The notes: generated from the sequence alone by a model not told the origin. DNA of 64,000 bases from Pachyseris speciosa (GCA_016490735.1 JAEMWC010000057.1:1380001-1444000); one strand, 5' to 3'; positions 21,451 to 33,760 are shown, numbered from the stretch's first letter. A program made the numbers and translations.

Positions 21451-24400
21451 AGCACTCTCTATGGTGTGTTAAGCAGTTGAAGTAAATCAAGGAGACAGAG
21501 CTTTGCTGCGTCACAGAAAGTTGTGTTGCAGCACTTTATTTTTTCAGTAATGTATAGTACTAGTGGAGGAGTCTGCCTCTTTATTTTTTCGCTTCTTAGC
21601 TTTTTAGTTACGGCTGTTTTCTTTTCATTTAGGATTCTAGTTACTGTAGGACTAGTTTATAGAGTTATCGATTTTATTTTTTTTCTGTGCATTTTACTTA
21701 AGAGTCAGGCTAAATTAGTGCAAAATTTTCATATAGATATTTTAAGATTTTACGATTGAGTAGACCAGAAGTTTAATTCTGATTTTTTATTGTTGTGTAC
21801 AACTTTGCGAAAGTATTCTAGCTATAATCTGTTTCTTTGTATGAACAGCAACCTTGATAAAGTTTTTTGTTTTTGATAACGATCATTTGATGCTATGGAG
21901 TCTTTTCACAATCCCTAATTAACGCTTTCATTTCGTCTTTTGAAAACTGCTCAATGTTTTGCTTTTCTAATGTGATCGATTTTTCTTTTAACTGTTATTC
22001 AGTTAATGGGAAACGCATCATTGCATCATTGTAACAGCTCTTTTGGTTGTAAAGTTAATAAATAATTACTTTCTTTGCTCCATTTAAATATTGCCCGTCG
22101 TAGTTTTGAATTTTTTTCTGGACCTACCAAAACTATAAATTTATTCGCTTCGCTTGTTTTCCTTTTAAACAACAACGTCTCTTACTTACCTTTCGGTTTT
22201 CGAGGGAGTCACAAACATCACTGCAGCACTAAAAATTAAACGTTATCGACTAACAGTTTATGCTCTTCTTTCCAGACAAGCAAAGGAAAGGCAAATAGCA
22301 TGTTAATCAGAAACGCGTCATAAAGAAGCTTTAGTTATTGCTACACTTGATCAGTGCAAAAATTGATCACCAGAAACTATTACTTCCAATTTTCTTGCTT
22401 CCGGATTAACCCTAATCGGTAAAATCGCGGGTGCTCATGATTATAATATTTACTACAAATATTTTGTGTGGTGGAAACTTATCTGACTCAAAACGTATAA
22501 TAAAGCTGGAATAATCACTTGCCGGAGAAGAAAAATGTTTCATTTTGTAAATCAGTATCAATTACTATATAACGAACGCACTCCACGTGATTGCCTTGAT
22601 GCTGTTTTTCGTTCTGGCCTCTCAAAAGCAATTGGATATTACGATCGTTTTGTCGGCCTTAAAAAAGATTCATCTAAACAGCTGATGTAAAGCAGACATT
22701 GATAATTATAAATGGTGTGAGACTGTCAGTAGTGTTGCACATAGTTGCAGTCTTCATGCAATGCATACGATGACCTATTAGGACAGAAACAATTAAATCC
22801 TAGCAAACTGAAAATCGACATTCCGATACCTTCTACGAGCCTGAGAAGAAAGTAGCATCGCAAAATATGATCTAAAGCAAGACTTGAAACTAATTCGTCC
22901 GTCTTTGACTCTATTAATTTTGTATGATTTGCAGTGCACAATGCGGCTTAGATGACGATTACAAACTAGAACAAGAACAATTCAATCTATACGAAATCTA
23001 TACGAACTGAAAATAGACATTTCGAAACTTTTACAAAAGGAAACTGAGTATCGCAAAACACACAGACGGTTTAAAGGTTTTCAAGTGCTTTTTGGTAACA
23101 GATTTACACTATAAAATTTTCCAAGTGTCTTTTGGTTAAAATTTGATACTATAAAATTTCCCAGATGCCTTTGGCTGAGTCTGAAGATTGTGAAAAGAGA
23201 ATTCGATTGGAACGCAATAGAAAAGAAATTGGAAAAATGTCTCAAATTGCTTTCAGAATTCTATGGTTCCGTTGCTGCATGTTCATTCAAAGAAATAGAG
23301 TAGTGTTCGTTATATGAAATGAGAATCAGACACTAAGGTCTACTAAAAAATTGCTGAACAGTTTCTCTTCCAACTTCATATTTTGTGATTTCTTAATTTT
23401 TGTTTGCTTACGATTCCATAACTTTGGGTGGCGCCGGCAAGAAATAATTTTCGTTTAGTTGGAATACTGCGATTTGCACTTACTTAGACTTGTATCAAGT
23501 GTTTTTAGTTTATCAGGGCAAACGCTAAACTGTAAGAGTTCTCAGTTGCTGAAAGCTGTAACTGTAGCTTACATGCTTGTATCCATGTATAACTTGTGGC
23601 CTGACAGACTTTGCAGTCAGATGGGATCCTTTGTACTGTCTTTTCCAGAGTGAGAAACAAACTTGAGTAAAACACGCAGGCTGGAGTTGCCGCAGAACTT
23701 GGCATTTCTCTGGTAACCTTGATCGATTCGACGGCAGTGGTGGAATGCTTGAAAACGTCCGATCCACACAGGTTGTCGATCTTTACTGTGCATGTTCGTG
23801 ACGTGCCAAGTTCCTCTAACTAACGGTTTCCTAGCCACTCCAAGACAATCTGAAACGGGTAAGAAGCGTTTTAATTTAGAAAAATTAAGGTGTAATCTGA
23901 TTGCTTAGTTATAAACATAAGTTATGTCTATGAGAAAAAACTCGGCCTTTATTGCCAAGGTCCAACACCTGAAGGTCTTAGATAATAAAGTTCCTCATCC
24001 AATCACATTTGAAAACAAATCACAGAGCGATCAGTGAATGCTAGTAATGTGATATGTGACTATCTCCACAGTGGTGGATTCCTCTCTCAAGAGGTAATAA
24101 TTTGGTAAAATGGTATTAAAAAGGAAACATTTCAAATTAAAAAAAAAAGTTAAATGCAAGATGGTGTCTTACATATTGGGCTCCTTATAAGTTTTGAAAA
24201 CTGAAAAAAATATTCAACGAAAATCGCTAGTAACATGTTTACCGGCAAGTTGTAGCAGATGATAAATGCATTGTTAAGATACTTTTATTTGTGGAGTATT
24301 TGTTGTTGTTGTTGATGATGATTTGTTTCCCTACGTCTTGTTAAGGGTACTAATTCTAAGGTCATAACTCAGTAACGAGGAAACATCAACGTGATGCTTG

Positions 24401-25400
24401 TTGTGAATGCTCTACAACAAACACTGAGAAAAGTGAGTCGTTTCATTGTGAGACCTAGCTAGCGTTAAAATCCACGTGGAATAATTGTCGTGTGAAATCT
24501 TTTGAGATTTTTTAACGTTTTTAGAGATGATAATCTGCTAGAAGCGCATTTCAGCTCCATAAAAACGATAAATTGGTTTTTCGATGAGGTGAGCAAAACT
24601 TCCCATAACACTCTGAGACTGAAAGCTTATATTTCATTCTTTATAAGCATGTCTTATTTTCCAGCTGAGGCTGAACTGAATGTTTTTATTGTTTCGTGTT
24701 TTGTGAAAACGTTCTGAACATGGTCTTACAAATTAATATTTCATAGTTCAGAAGGACTAGAAAACAGCGCATAGGCATATTTGCAAAGAAAACAATTCGA
24801 TAGAAACCGGTTATTCACACCGTTGTCACTTAATGTTTATCATGACGTGTAACTCGATGCAATATGCTCGATGCAATACGCAGTATGGGTAAGTTCTTAG
24901 CCTGTTCTTAAAATTTTGATCAATCTCGGCTAGCGTCAACGTTCTTATAATAATGGTCACGATTTTCCCGCCTTGGCCGTGTGCCGTTGGTGCGTCAAAG
25001 CCAGCAGGTTTCAGAAGTATCAATTTGGATTTCATAACACAAAACAGAGTGTTTCTCTCTGGTCTTTGTGAAAAAATAGGGCAAAATTGGCGAAGTTCGA
25101 CAACCTCGAAAGTAAACAAGGTGAGTCTCAAAGTTGTTTTGCCTGTTAATTTAAGCTGCAAATCAGAAATTTTAAGTCTTTATATCTATGGAAATCTTTG
25201 GTCGTTTTTTCTTTGCCTTCAATAAAAACTGGATAAACAGGCGAGCCGTTTTATCATTTCCATGTCCGCAGAGGCAAGGTGCTACGGCCTTAATTAAGGC
25301 TTGCTAAATTTCGTCTTCTTAAAATTCGTCTTCTGGTGAACGGCAAACGATGAACGAGAGGTTTAAATTGGCCATTTTCCGTGAACAACGTATCTAAATC
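21451..25400. other. Non-coding, AT-rich stretch, nothing recognised
   Basis: Frames here are short, AT-driven and have no recognisable domains. I tested the overlapping minus-strand frames at 23505-23838 and 24826-25161 by eye and found no family likeness. Nothing supportable as a gene, RNA gene or intact element. Confidence 0.5.
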
Positions 25401-25641
25401 TCTTTTTTTCATTTCTTTCTTTTTTATTAGTGTCCTTCCACACACGCATTATTTTACAATCCAAAATAATTGAACGTTAACATGAAATGTTACACAGACC
25501 CACACACACACATGCTAGGAAGTTACAATTTCACAAATGCCTTATAACATTAAAGTTAAATTAATGCTCCATTTCTTATTGAAATATTCTGGCTCAGTTT
25601 TGTTTTTCGTACGAAAATATTTCTCCGTTTCATACTTTAAT

Positions 25642-26166
25642 TTAACTTTCTGCCAAAAACCTTGAATATATCGAAGTTCTTTTCTCCTCCTGCAGATGTA
25701 ATTTCCCTAGGATTATTAAATAATTCAGTAAAGCGTATTCTTTTGTTGGAATACCAATGACAATACCCTTCATAGTAAGATTAATATGGAGATTTCTTAG
25801 ACTATCATAGAAGGCTTCAAATTCTTTCCAAAATGATTTTGCGCATTGACATTCAGAAATTAAATGATGCAAAGTTTCTGAAGCCTGTTCGCAGAAAGTA
25901 CACAAATCATCTGAAGTGAAGCCTATTTTATATAAATTTGAGTTAGTATAAAGTATAGAGTTTAACACCTTATACTGAAAAGCTTTGACGTATGGTTCAA
26001 AAGCAACTAAATGAGGTAGTAGAAAAACTTGTTCTAAAGACTCATCGGTTAATTCAAAGTCCCTCTTTAGCGTCTGTGTATAATTGTGAAAGTCGCGCTT
26101 TTTAAAGGCGAAAACAGAGTAATAATATTTTGATTTTTGGGGTGACATAAAAAACACCACTGCCAA
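25642..26166 (-). pseudogene. LINE ORF2 C-terminal fragment with zf-RVT zinc motif
   Basis: A 174-residue open frame at the 3' end of the LINE. The motif CTFCEQASETLHHLISEC is the zf-RVT cysteine/histidine cluster seen after the RT thumb in L1-type ORF2 proteins. Upstream the frame is closed by stops. It ends with LAES just before the 3' UTR. No independent function is implied. Confidence 0.75.
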
Positions 26167-27174
26167 CCTTGAAAGACGGGTTGGAGATATTGAAGTTTAG
26201 ATCGGAAACTAGGTTTCTCACTTCAAGGGGGACAGAATCACGGAGACAATCCATTCCAGAATATTTGACTTTTCTATACTTTTTCCAAAAAGCTCTTAAG
26301 ATTCAATAATGCTAATTATAGTGGAGGTCGTTTACAGTTAGAATTCCAGAACTGAGATATCTTTTATAAAACACTGGTCTATTCTCTATTCTTATGTTCG
26401 GATTATTCCATACCACATAACATGAACTATCATCCGCGTTTTCTTAATTCGCGAAATTGAGACCACCACTTTAGTAGTTCCGTATAAAATATGAACTAAT
26501 AGTATAATCTTTAATATCATAGTTGCAGCTGAAAATCAACAGACCTCCCAAATCTTTTGTAAGATGAACCAGATAATGTTTCCATACACCTTTGTTGTCG
26601 CCAAAAATTCGCTTGAGCCAGGCAAGCCTAAATGATTTGATCATGCATTCAAGGTCGATCATTTTAATGCCTCCTCTTTCCTAATAATTGATTGTAGAAG
26701 CTCTTGTTATCTTATCTGGGCCTTTCCACAGAAATTTATATATCAATCAATTCAGACCCTTAGTTATATTTTCAGGAGTTATCAGTAATGAGGCAACAAA
26801 AATAAACTTATTAATGAGAACAGTTTTAATCAGAGTAACTTTTCCATAAATGGATAGTCCTCTTGAAGATCAGATATTAATTAGTTTCTTAATGCTATCT
26901 AGATTGTCAGAAAATCTTTTTGGGTTAAATAGTTTTTTATCATAGGTGAAAAATACTCCAAGCGCTTTGATTGGGTCAAAAGGCCACTTGATACCTAGGG
27001 GCTTTGATCCATTATCTTTCAAATATCTAATCCATAAGCCTTCTGTCTTAGAAATGTCAGTTGAATTTTAGACCGGTTACTTTTCGAAAGATCTCCAGCA
27101 AGTTAAAGAATTCATGAGCTGATTCTTCATCTGAAAGAACCGCGGTGGTGTCATCAGCATATTGGAGACGTTTA

Positions 27175-27937
27175 GCAGTTTATTTGCAACAACAACAACT
27201 TTTGACAGATAAAAGTACCCACCCGAGGGTAGTAAACGCTAGTCGAGTCGGGTGGGTTAAAAGGATGTTAAAAACACAGAAGGAAAATTACACAAATTAC
27301 AAAAATTAATTAAAAATAATTCAAAGTACAGATTACAACTGGATCTTTTGACTTATAACAAGAAAATGAGATAATTTACAGTAACATGATAATCTACAAT
27401 AACAGGAGCTAAAATTTAAAGCTGATATTTTGGTTCCATAAATCCAGCAGATATTTTAGCAACGATCATTATTTTAGGAAGGTAATCATCTTCATCGTTA
27501 AGTAATTTCAATAAAAGTGTAAGGACTTTTTTGTTAAAGACTTTTCAGGTAGGGAACGCATACTATTTGGAAGACAGTTCCATACTTTGGTGCCAAATCT
27601 TGAAAAAGAAGAGAGTTGTTGATTAAGCCTTGATTTGTAGACAAAGAAATTTCCAGCATTGGAAAATCTTGCGTGGTATGTGTGAATTTCCCGAGATTGA
27701 GTAAAAAGATTTGATATTTTAGAGGGGGCAGAGCAAGAGGATACGTCATGCATTTGGGAAGCCACTGTTTTAAGATACAACATATTAACTGGTAAAACAT
27801 TTGCTGAAATGAATAGTGGTATGGTATGAGCTCTGTATTCCACACCATATATGAATCGAAGAACGCGCTTTTGGAAAAGAAGAGTTTTGTCATACGAGCC
27901 TCGGCAGCTTGACGCCAGGCGGCTATACCATATTGTA
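27175..27937 (-). mobile_element. Second LINE (CR1/Jockey-like tail) nested in the first
   Basis: The minus strand carries only the extreme C-terminus of a different reverse transcriptase, readable across two overlapping frames: QKRVLRF, then YLKTVASQMHDV, then the typical SFSRFGTKVWNCLPNSMRSL ending block. It is flanked by TTTA on both sides (27171-27174 and 27938-27941), consistent with a target duplication. The 3' end carries a (GTT)n-like run. It is 5'-truncated. Confidence 0.7.
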
Positions 27938-28369
27938 TTTAAGTTTTGTTTCTTCTTGCTGTATCACAATTCCTTTTATAATCACGTCTTCCCTTACTGC
28001 AATTGCTAAAGTGTCGACGGCCAGAAGAAACAGATAGGGAGAGAGAGGGTCATCTTGTCTAACACCACGTGCGAGATTAAAGTAACTTGACGATAAACTG
28101 TTGCTTATTACACAGCTTTGAACATTGTAGTAAAAAGTCTTGATCCATCGCATGAACACTGGGCGGAAGTTAAAAGCGTTTAAGCTGCTAACAGGAAATT
28201 CCAAACTATAACTGTCAAAAGCCTTTTCAAAATCAATAGATATTAAGAGCCCGGGGATATCTTCTATGTCTGTAAAATCCATAATGTCCAAAATCGATCT
28301 TACTGCTTCCCCAATGTAGCGACCTTTTTCATATCCCGTCTCATTGTAATGAATGATATGAGGTAGCAC
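27923..28369 (-). pseudogene. LINE reverse transcriptase fragment (catalytic palm)
   Basis: A 148-residue open frame with RT blocks: GRYIGEAVRSILDIMD, LLISIDFEKAFDS carrying the first catalytic Asp, and RGVRQDDPLSPYLFLLAVD. The last codons before the stop run into the nested element, so the YADD box lies 0.75 kb away beyond the insertion. Non-functional. Confidence 0.8.
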
Positions 28370-28423
28370 AGTTTTTATTGTGGTTGCTATTATACTTTTA
28401 CGATGGCGATGTGGTAAGACTAC

Positions 28424-28828
28424 GTGCCATGCGGAGCTCCGTCAACTACAAAGTATTTGGCTATTTGTCTTTTGGAAAATTCTAAAAGAAAAGATAGATT
28501 ATCGAGCAACTCTAGCATAGAGAGTGCTTCAACATCTTCGCCTGCTGATAAGAGGTACAAAGCAACCGAAAGCTCTTCATCCGAGGGAGACGAGATTTTT
28601 ACAGCACCTAATATGGCGGAGGACATTATCACACAACTTAAACAAATTAATCAGAGGCTAGAAAAGCTGGACGATTTGGAAGTCCTAATAAACAAAACGT
28701 TTAACAAAGATCTAAATCTCTGTAACAACTTCAGAAAACCAGCTCAATCAAAAACGACACTTATCGAATTCGAAGCAATACAAGAACTAACAGTTACTGA
28801 AAATGAAAGAACGCATTCCTATGTCTGA
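28424..28828 (+). pseudogene. LINE ORF1-like fragment, inverted relative to ORF2
   Basis: A 134-residue frame on the plus strand with a Ser-rich leader, DKRYKATESSSSEGDEIF and a coiled-coil-like segment NMAEDIITQLKQINQRLEKL. Composition and layout match the N-terminal part of ORF1 in L1/Tx1-type LINEs of cnidarians as I recall them. It abuts the 5' end of the minus-strand ORF2 fragment head to head, as expected for a 5' inversion during retrotransposition. It could also be an unrelated chance neighbour. Confidence 0.5.
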
Positions 28829-29161
28829 TGGTGTCTGTTGGCTTGCAGTTTACTCTTGGGTGGCTTTTCAACATGTATGGGCCTAGATTAAAAATTTATA
28901 TCGGTTTCTCATTTTCTGTATTTGGTCGCTATCCGTGCAAGGAAACAAATCTGGTTTTATTGTGGTGAGAATCTGCCAAATTGTGAATATATATCGGCAA
29001 ATAAAATGTCAGAAATTTAAGGTAAGCCGCGATGAGCTCAGTTCTTGGTTTCATAAATTTGATGAAGTACGTTTGCATATTTCAGTTTTGGCCTCGCCCC
29101 TTGCAAATATATACGGAACTCTTCTTATTAATTCTTAAGACTTGAATATATGTTAACTTAC

Positions 29162-29542
29162 GTGAATTAGCTGGTCCGGTGAATCCTGATGCATCTTTTT
29201 CATTTCTGTAATGTACATGTAACTGCCGTTTTCTTCTGTAAATGCCTCTTTTGTGTTGACGTCTTCCAATGTGAACCTGAAAAAGACATAAGCCGGTCCA
29301 ATTATTTCTCAAACAACCAGAAATACTCGAGGGATTTAACCATGCATTCACAAGTAAATCTCAAAATTTATGCACTTTTATACAAGAATCCATAATGGCA
29401 GCAGTGAGGTTGAGATAGGTAAGTAAAACTAACTTTGAGTTGGCATGTATCATGCAAAAGTAAAATATGACAAGATCAAAGAAATCTTACCGTTGTTCCT
29501 GCCAGTTTATCCATCCCTAGGGTCCACTGACTTGGTTTGTGA
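29162..29542 (-). other. Two candidate orphan exons of unknown gene
   Basis: Minus strand 29542-29491 and 29276-29162 are each bounded by good splice signals (TTTTTTAG acceptor and CG/GTAAGA donor; TGTCTTTTTCAG acceptor and CAC/GTAAGT donor). Exon A is open only in the frame HKPSQWTLGMDKLAGTT. Joined in phase it continues as VHIGRRQHKRGIYRRKRQLH. The alternative frame of exon B (FTLEDVNTKEAFTEENGSYM) looks more protein-like but does not join in phase. I recognise neither. Confidence 0.22.
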
Positions 29543-30430
29543 CTAAAAAATTATGAGAAAACAAACAAACCAGGATTAGCAAGGTACACTCTGACGTGCC
29601 GGTGTGAAATGTCGGTCATCAGGAAATGAAAATGCGAAGTCATCGAAAAACGTTATTTTACCTCAAATTAATTAACTTAACTGAAATTCTCTATTTATGA
29701 CATTTAAGGATTCAAGAAAATGACCAAAATGAGACACTGGTCTTGCTTGCATGAAATTCTCGTGTGCTTTTACTAGAATAGTTCGTGAAAAATGCAAGCG
29801 GCCATTCTTCAATTCTTGCATCCTCCAGGCTGTTCACACGGCGGACACCGCCAGAACTAATGGGTGTGTCTTGTGACTCACCTCTTTTTATACCATATTA
29901 AAAATTCATAACGTAATGTACGATGAAAAATATTTTAATCGGCCAGAGAACACTGAGCAATTAACACGTTAACGCGGCTCACTTATCAGAATGGTCCTAT
30001 GTTGCTTCTGGTATTTCTTGTCAGTTGAGTATTCCGCATATTTTACAAGGCAGTAAGAAGAGCAACAACTGGGCTGGCACCCTTGATCTCGACGCAGGCT
30101 AATTACACCTTTTCAGTAAAGTACAAAGTCTGTTCAAATCAACATGTATATTGCATTCGTCCTCACCTAAGTAAAATAAACATGTGACCATTTCTCATTA
30201 CTTGCATTTGCACTTTTGGATGCATGTACAAGACAAGTGACTCATCAGTGAAGGATAAATATAAATACAAAGTGGATTCCAACAACTCCACGCACCTTGA
30301 TTTCGACGAGGGCTGATCACGCTTTGGAGGCCACACCTTGCCTTTATCTCAAGAAACGTTAATTTGCGTTGTAAAGGACAAGATTTAATTTTATGTACGG
30401 AACCTTGACGACTTGAACCTCCTTTCGAGA
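29543..30430. other. Intergenic, nothing recognised
   Basis: No reading frame of note. Two segments with GATTCCAAC/CTTGATTTCGACG(A/C)(A/G)GGCT wording around 30085 and 30300 are similar and suggest a diverged repeat. Confidence 0.4.
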
Positions 30431-30819
30431 TCCTTGCTTTTAGTAAGTAAAACTTTCAGATTTTGGTGAGGTTTTGAGTTTTTGAACAGTGAAAGAACGT
30501 TGTTGTTTTTGGCCTTGCCAGGTGAACCACTCTAAATGATCATTAAATATCATTTCTTGATGTATTTTAGCCATACACAAACACAGAAAAAATTTCAATT
30601 TTTCCCAATTTTGACCCAAAACTGGCAAAAACCACAGGCTTATACCTTACCAAAAATTGCCCAACCAAAATTTTCAAAGCTCATAAATGGTCTTGTTGGC
30701 CTTGTAACCACTCTAAATCATTGTTAAATATTATTTCTCGATCGCTGAACATCATTTCTTGACCCGTCATAGCCATACACAAACACAGAAGAAAAATAAA
30801 AAACACATTTTGGTGGTTA

Positions 30820-31462
30820 ACCCTTTGACTCCTACACCGGCCAAAACCGGCCGTGCAGAACCACGTCCCTTATACCACTTGTGATGTCATCGGTTTTAAC
30901 GCTCGCAGACAACTTTACCATATAACATGTGTAGGGAGAAGAGATCTTTCAAACCATACCTAAATGAGCACGATTCCGTCACTTGGTTTTTTTGTGTTTT
31001 CTCCGGCCCGGAGAAAACACAAAAAAACCAAGTGACGTTGACCCAAAAATTTGAGTGAAAATCTTGTTCCACTACCCACCTGCATTTCCTTTCACCTAAT
31101 CCTACGATCCTAAAAGTTTTCCCCAAATCTTTTCCCACCGAAAGGAAGCCCAGAAAATGCCCAGCAAGAGAGAAAGAAAGTGAGGCAAGAAAAGCAAAAG
31201 AAAAGGGGAGGAGAGGAAGCAAAAGGTAGAAGGCGAGGGGGCGGTGAAACTTTGTAACCCGAAAATTTTGCTTTCTGCGCATGCCCGAACTTTGAAAGCT
31301 CAAATTAAGCATCAGGAACCGAAGGACGCCAGGAGCTCTACCAGGAAACAGAGTTTTAGGCAGTTTTGGTTCTTTTCGGCTGGATTCTGACCAGAAAGCG
31401 ACTCGACAAGCTTTAAAAGGTGTTTTTTTGGCAAAATGTTCAGGAGCCAAATAGTTAAGCAA
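30820..31462. mobile_element. TIR-ended dispersed repeat, copy 1
   Basis: It starts TTAACCCTTTGACTCC and ends in the degenerate inverse (GGAGCCAAATAGTTAA). The interior (CCGTGCAGAACCACGTCCCT, GGGAGAAGAGATCTTTCAAA, CATGCCCGAACTTTGAAAGC) matches 51077-51670 along its length. It contains a local palindrome (CACTTGGTTTTTTTGTGTTT against its complement, about 30979-31036). The 221-residue minus-strand frame covering it is repeat sequence. Confidence 0.7.
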
Positions 31463-32288
31463 AGTATACAGTTTTCTGAAAATATCCACCTTTGAGCATA
31501 AAACAACCCAGTACAGTTTGCCCATAAAATGCCAAATTGGTTGGGAAACACGACAAAACACGAATATTAGTATTTTTGCTAAAAAGTAAAACTTTCAGAT
31601 TTTGTTGGGGTTTTGAGTTTTTGAAACGTGAAAGAATGTTGGTGTTTTTGGTCTTGTAACCACTCTAAATGATCATTAAATATCATTTCTTGACGTATTT
31701 TAGCCATACAGAAACACAGAAAAAATTTCAATTTTTTCCCAATTTTGACCCCAAACTGGCAAAAACCATAGGCATACACCTTAGCAAAAATTTCCCAACC
31801 AAAATTTTGAAAACCTCATAAATCTGAAAGTTTCACTTTTAACCATCAAAATCAAGATCAAGAAATGATTTTTAGCGATCAAGAAATAATATTTAGCGAT
31901 GATTTAGAGTGGCTACAAGGCCAACAAGAGTATTTATGAGGTTTTCAAATTTTTGGTTGGGCAATTTTTGCAGGGGGGTAAGCTTGAAGTTTTGGTCAGT
32001 TTTGGGTCAAAATTCGAAAAAAATTGAAATTTTTTTCTGTGTTCGTGTTTGACTAGAATAGATGAGAAAATGATTTTTATTGATTATTTAGAGTGTTTTC
32101 AAGGCCAACAAGACCACCATTCTGTTGTATTTTAATAACCACCAAAATCTGTTTTGTTTTAATCATCGTACTTAAGCCTATGGTTTCGGGTCAAGATTTC
32201 AGAAAAGTTGGAAATGAAAAATGTTCCGAGGAATGGCCGACGTGCGATACTACTCACTTTCTAAAGTGGCCACGTTGCCAGCGTGGTT

Positions 32289-32360
32289 GCTCCGGTAGTG
32301 TAGTGGTTATCACGCCCGACTAGTCACTGGGGAACGTCGGTTCGATTCCGACTCGGGGCA
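32289..32360 (+). tRNA. tRNA-like sequence (SINE head or decayed tRNA), copy 1
   Basis: 72 nt fold as a cloverleaf: acceptor GCTCCGG with TCGGGGC (two wobbles), a perfect 5 bp T stem GTCGG/CCGAC around TTCGATT, A box TAGTGTAGTGGTTATC and B box GGTTCGATTCC. The anticodon stem is weak (CCCGA against CTGGG), and the loop CTAGTCA would give anticodon AGT. The D-arm resembles tRNA-Val/Asp. The weak stem and the tandem repeated context favour a tRNA-derived repeat. Confidence 0.4.
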
Positions 32361-32610
32361 AAAAGTTTTTCTTTCCATAGAGATGTGTGTCGAAAGCTGA
32401 GTGGCAAACTGTGTTTGCATGATTCCATAAGTATATTGTTCTACGGCTTTCATGGCTTCGAAGGTATTTACACATATATAGTTCTAATTCCCGTTCAGGG
32501 AATTTAGAAGCCAGGAAACACACAAAAGTCTCGGAAAAAAAAATGTTTCGAGGAATGGCCGACGTGCGATACTACTCACTTCCTAAAGTGGCCATGCTGC
32601 CAGCGTGGTT

Positions 32611-32682
32611 GCTCCGGTAGTGTCGTGGTTATCACGCCCGACTAGTAACTGGGGAACGTCGATTCGATTCCGACTCGGGGCA
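32611..32682 (+). pseudogene. tRNA-like sequence, copy 2, decayed
   Basis: The same 72 nt layout as the copy 322 bp upstream, with substitutions in the A box (TGTCGTGG for TGTAGTGG), anticodon loop (TAGTAACT) and B box (GATTCGATTC). The B-box change alters the invariant GG and disrupts one T-stem pair, so this copy is unlikely to be active. Confidence 0.45.
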
Positions 32683-33760
32683 AAAAGTTTTTCTTTCAAT
32701 AGAGATGTGTGTCGAAAGCTGAGTGGCAAACTGTGTTTGCATGGTTCCATAAGTATGTTGGAAATTTTTGTGTGTTGGTGTATGGCTAAAATAGATCAAG
32801 AAATGATATTTGATGATTATTTAGAGTGTTACAAGCCATCCAGACTACCATTCTTTTACATCTCAAAACTCAAAACCCCGCCAAAATCTGAAAGTTTTAC
32901 TTTTAACCAGCAAAATCTGTTTTTTAAATTTGTTCTGTGTTTCTGTATGGCTAAGATGTATAGAGAGTGGATATTTAGGGATCAAGAAATAATATTTAGC
33001 GATGATTTAGGGTGGCTACAAGGCCAACAAGAGTTTATATGAGGTTTTCAAAATTTTTGTTGTGCCTGCGGTTTAGGCCAGTTTTGGGCCAAAATTTGAA
33101 AAAAAAATGGAAATTTTTTTCTGTGTTCGTGTATGACTAAAATAGATCAGGAAATGACATTTATTGATCATTTAGAGTGTTTCAAGGCTAATAAGACCAC
33201 CATTCCGTTGTATTTTACTAACCACCAAAATCTGTTTGTTTTAACCACCGGAATACCACCAATGAATAATTGAAATTGTTTGCGTTTTCCCCAAGGGAAT
33301 AGTGGAAGTATTTTCGGTGGGTGAGTATATGTTCAGCAGAAGTACATTTGAATTTAGAATGTGGTAAGAAGTGAAAATTTTCTGTGGTTAGGGTGCGTGA
33401 TTTGAAACTTCTGGAACAAAGAAATATCTTGTTTTTTTTCGGTATTGCTATCTCTTCTTGTTAGGTCTTTGGGCGCAACTCGCCGGGCGCTCTGACCAGC
33501 GCCTAAGTGAGAAGTAAGTTGGTTGAGAAGTTCTCCTGGTCCTCTGTCATATGCAATCGTGAATCGGGCAGCGGGTTAAAAGAGTTAGCTGTCATTTCAT
33601 TGTGTTTTAAGAAAAAAAATAGCGTTTCGAGTGCTTTTAACGAATTAATCCGTTGAACTAGTTTTCGATAATTAACCGGTCATAAAATTCGTGGCGACTT
33701 GAGAGGCGTGAAATTGGATAATTGGCCACATGCTGAGCCAATAGACAAGAACTAAAAAAT

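Larger units (their letters stand above)
25640..28420 (-). mobile_element. L1/Tx1-like LINE, ORF2 remnant
   Basis: The minus strand reads, from high to low coordinates: RT fingers/palm with GLLISIDFEKAFDS (first catalytic Asp) and GVRQDDPLSPYLFLL (about 28260-28040), interrupted at 27938 by a second LINE, then resuming with the YADD box and TTAVLSDEESAHEFFNLL (about 27170-27100), thumb sequence, and a zf-RVT-like C-terminus with CTFCEQASETLHHLISEC (25640-26166). Several stops and frameshifts separate the pieces, so it is dead. The 5' half is missing or inverted (see 28424-28828). Confidence 0.8.
32205..32765. repeat. 322 bp tandem duplication carrying tRNA-like copies
   Basis: A unit starting around ATGTTCCGAGGAATGGCCGA and running through ACTACTCACTT(T/C)CTAAAGTGG, the tRNA-like segment and CATAGAGATGTGTGTCGAAA occurs twice, offset by 322 bp, at about 95 percent identity over the shared part. 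Confidence 0.75.
30440..33260. repeat. Repeat cluster: ~250 bp unit in both orientations
   Basis: The block GTAAAACTTTCAGATTTTG... CACTCTAAATGATCATTAAA... ATTTTAGCCATACACAAAC occurs at 30450-30720 and 31585-31840 in one orientation and, in reverse complement and more diverged, at 31845-32110, 32765-33020 and 33020-33245. All frames inside (for example 30440-30628 and 31579-31779, which are near-identical to each other) derive from the repeat. Confidence 0.75.

Noticed and set aside
30896..31561. 221-residue minus-strand open frame
   Set aside because: It coincides with a dispersed TIR-ended repeat whose second copy (51077-51670) does not keep the frame; no domain or splice support.
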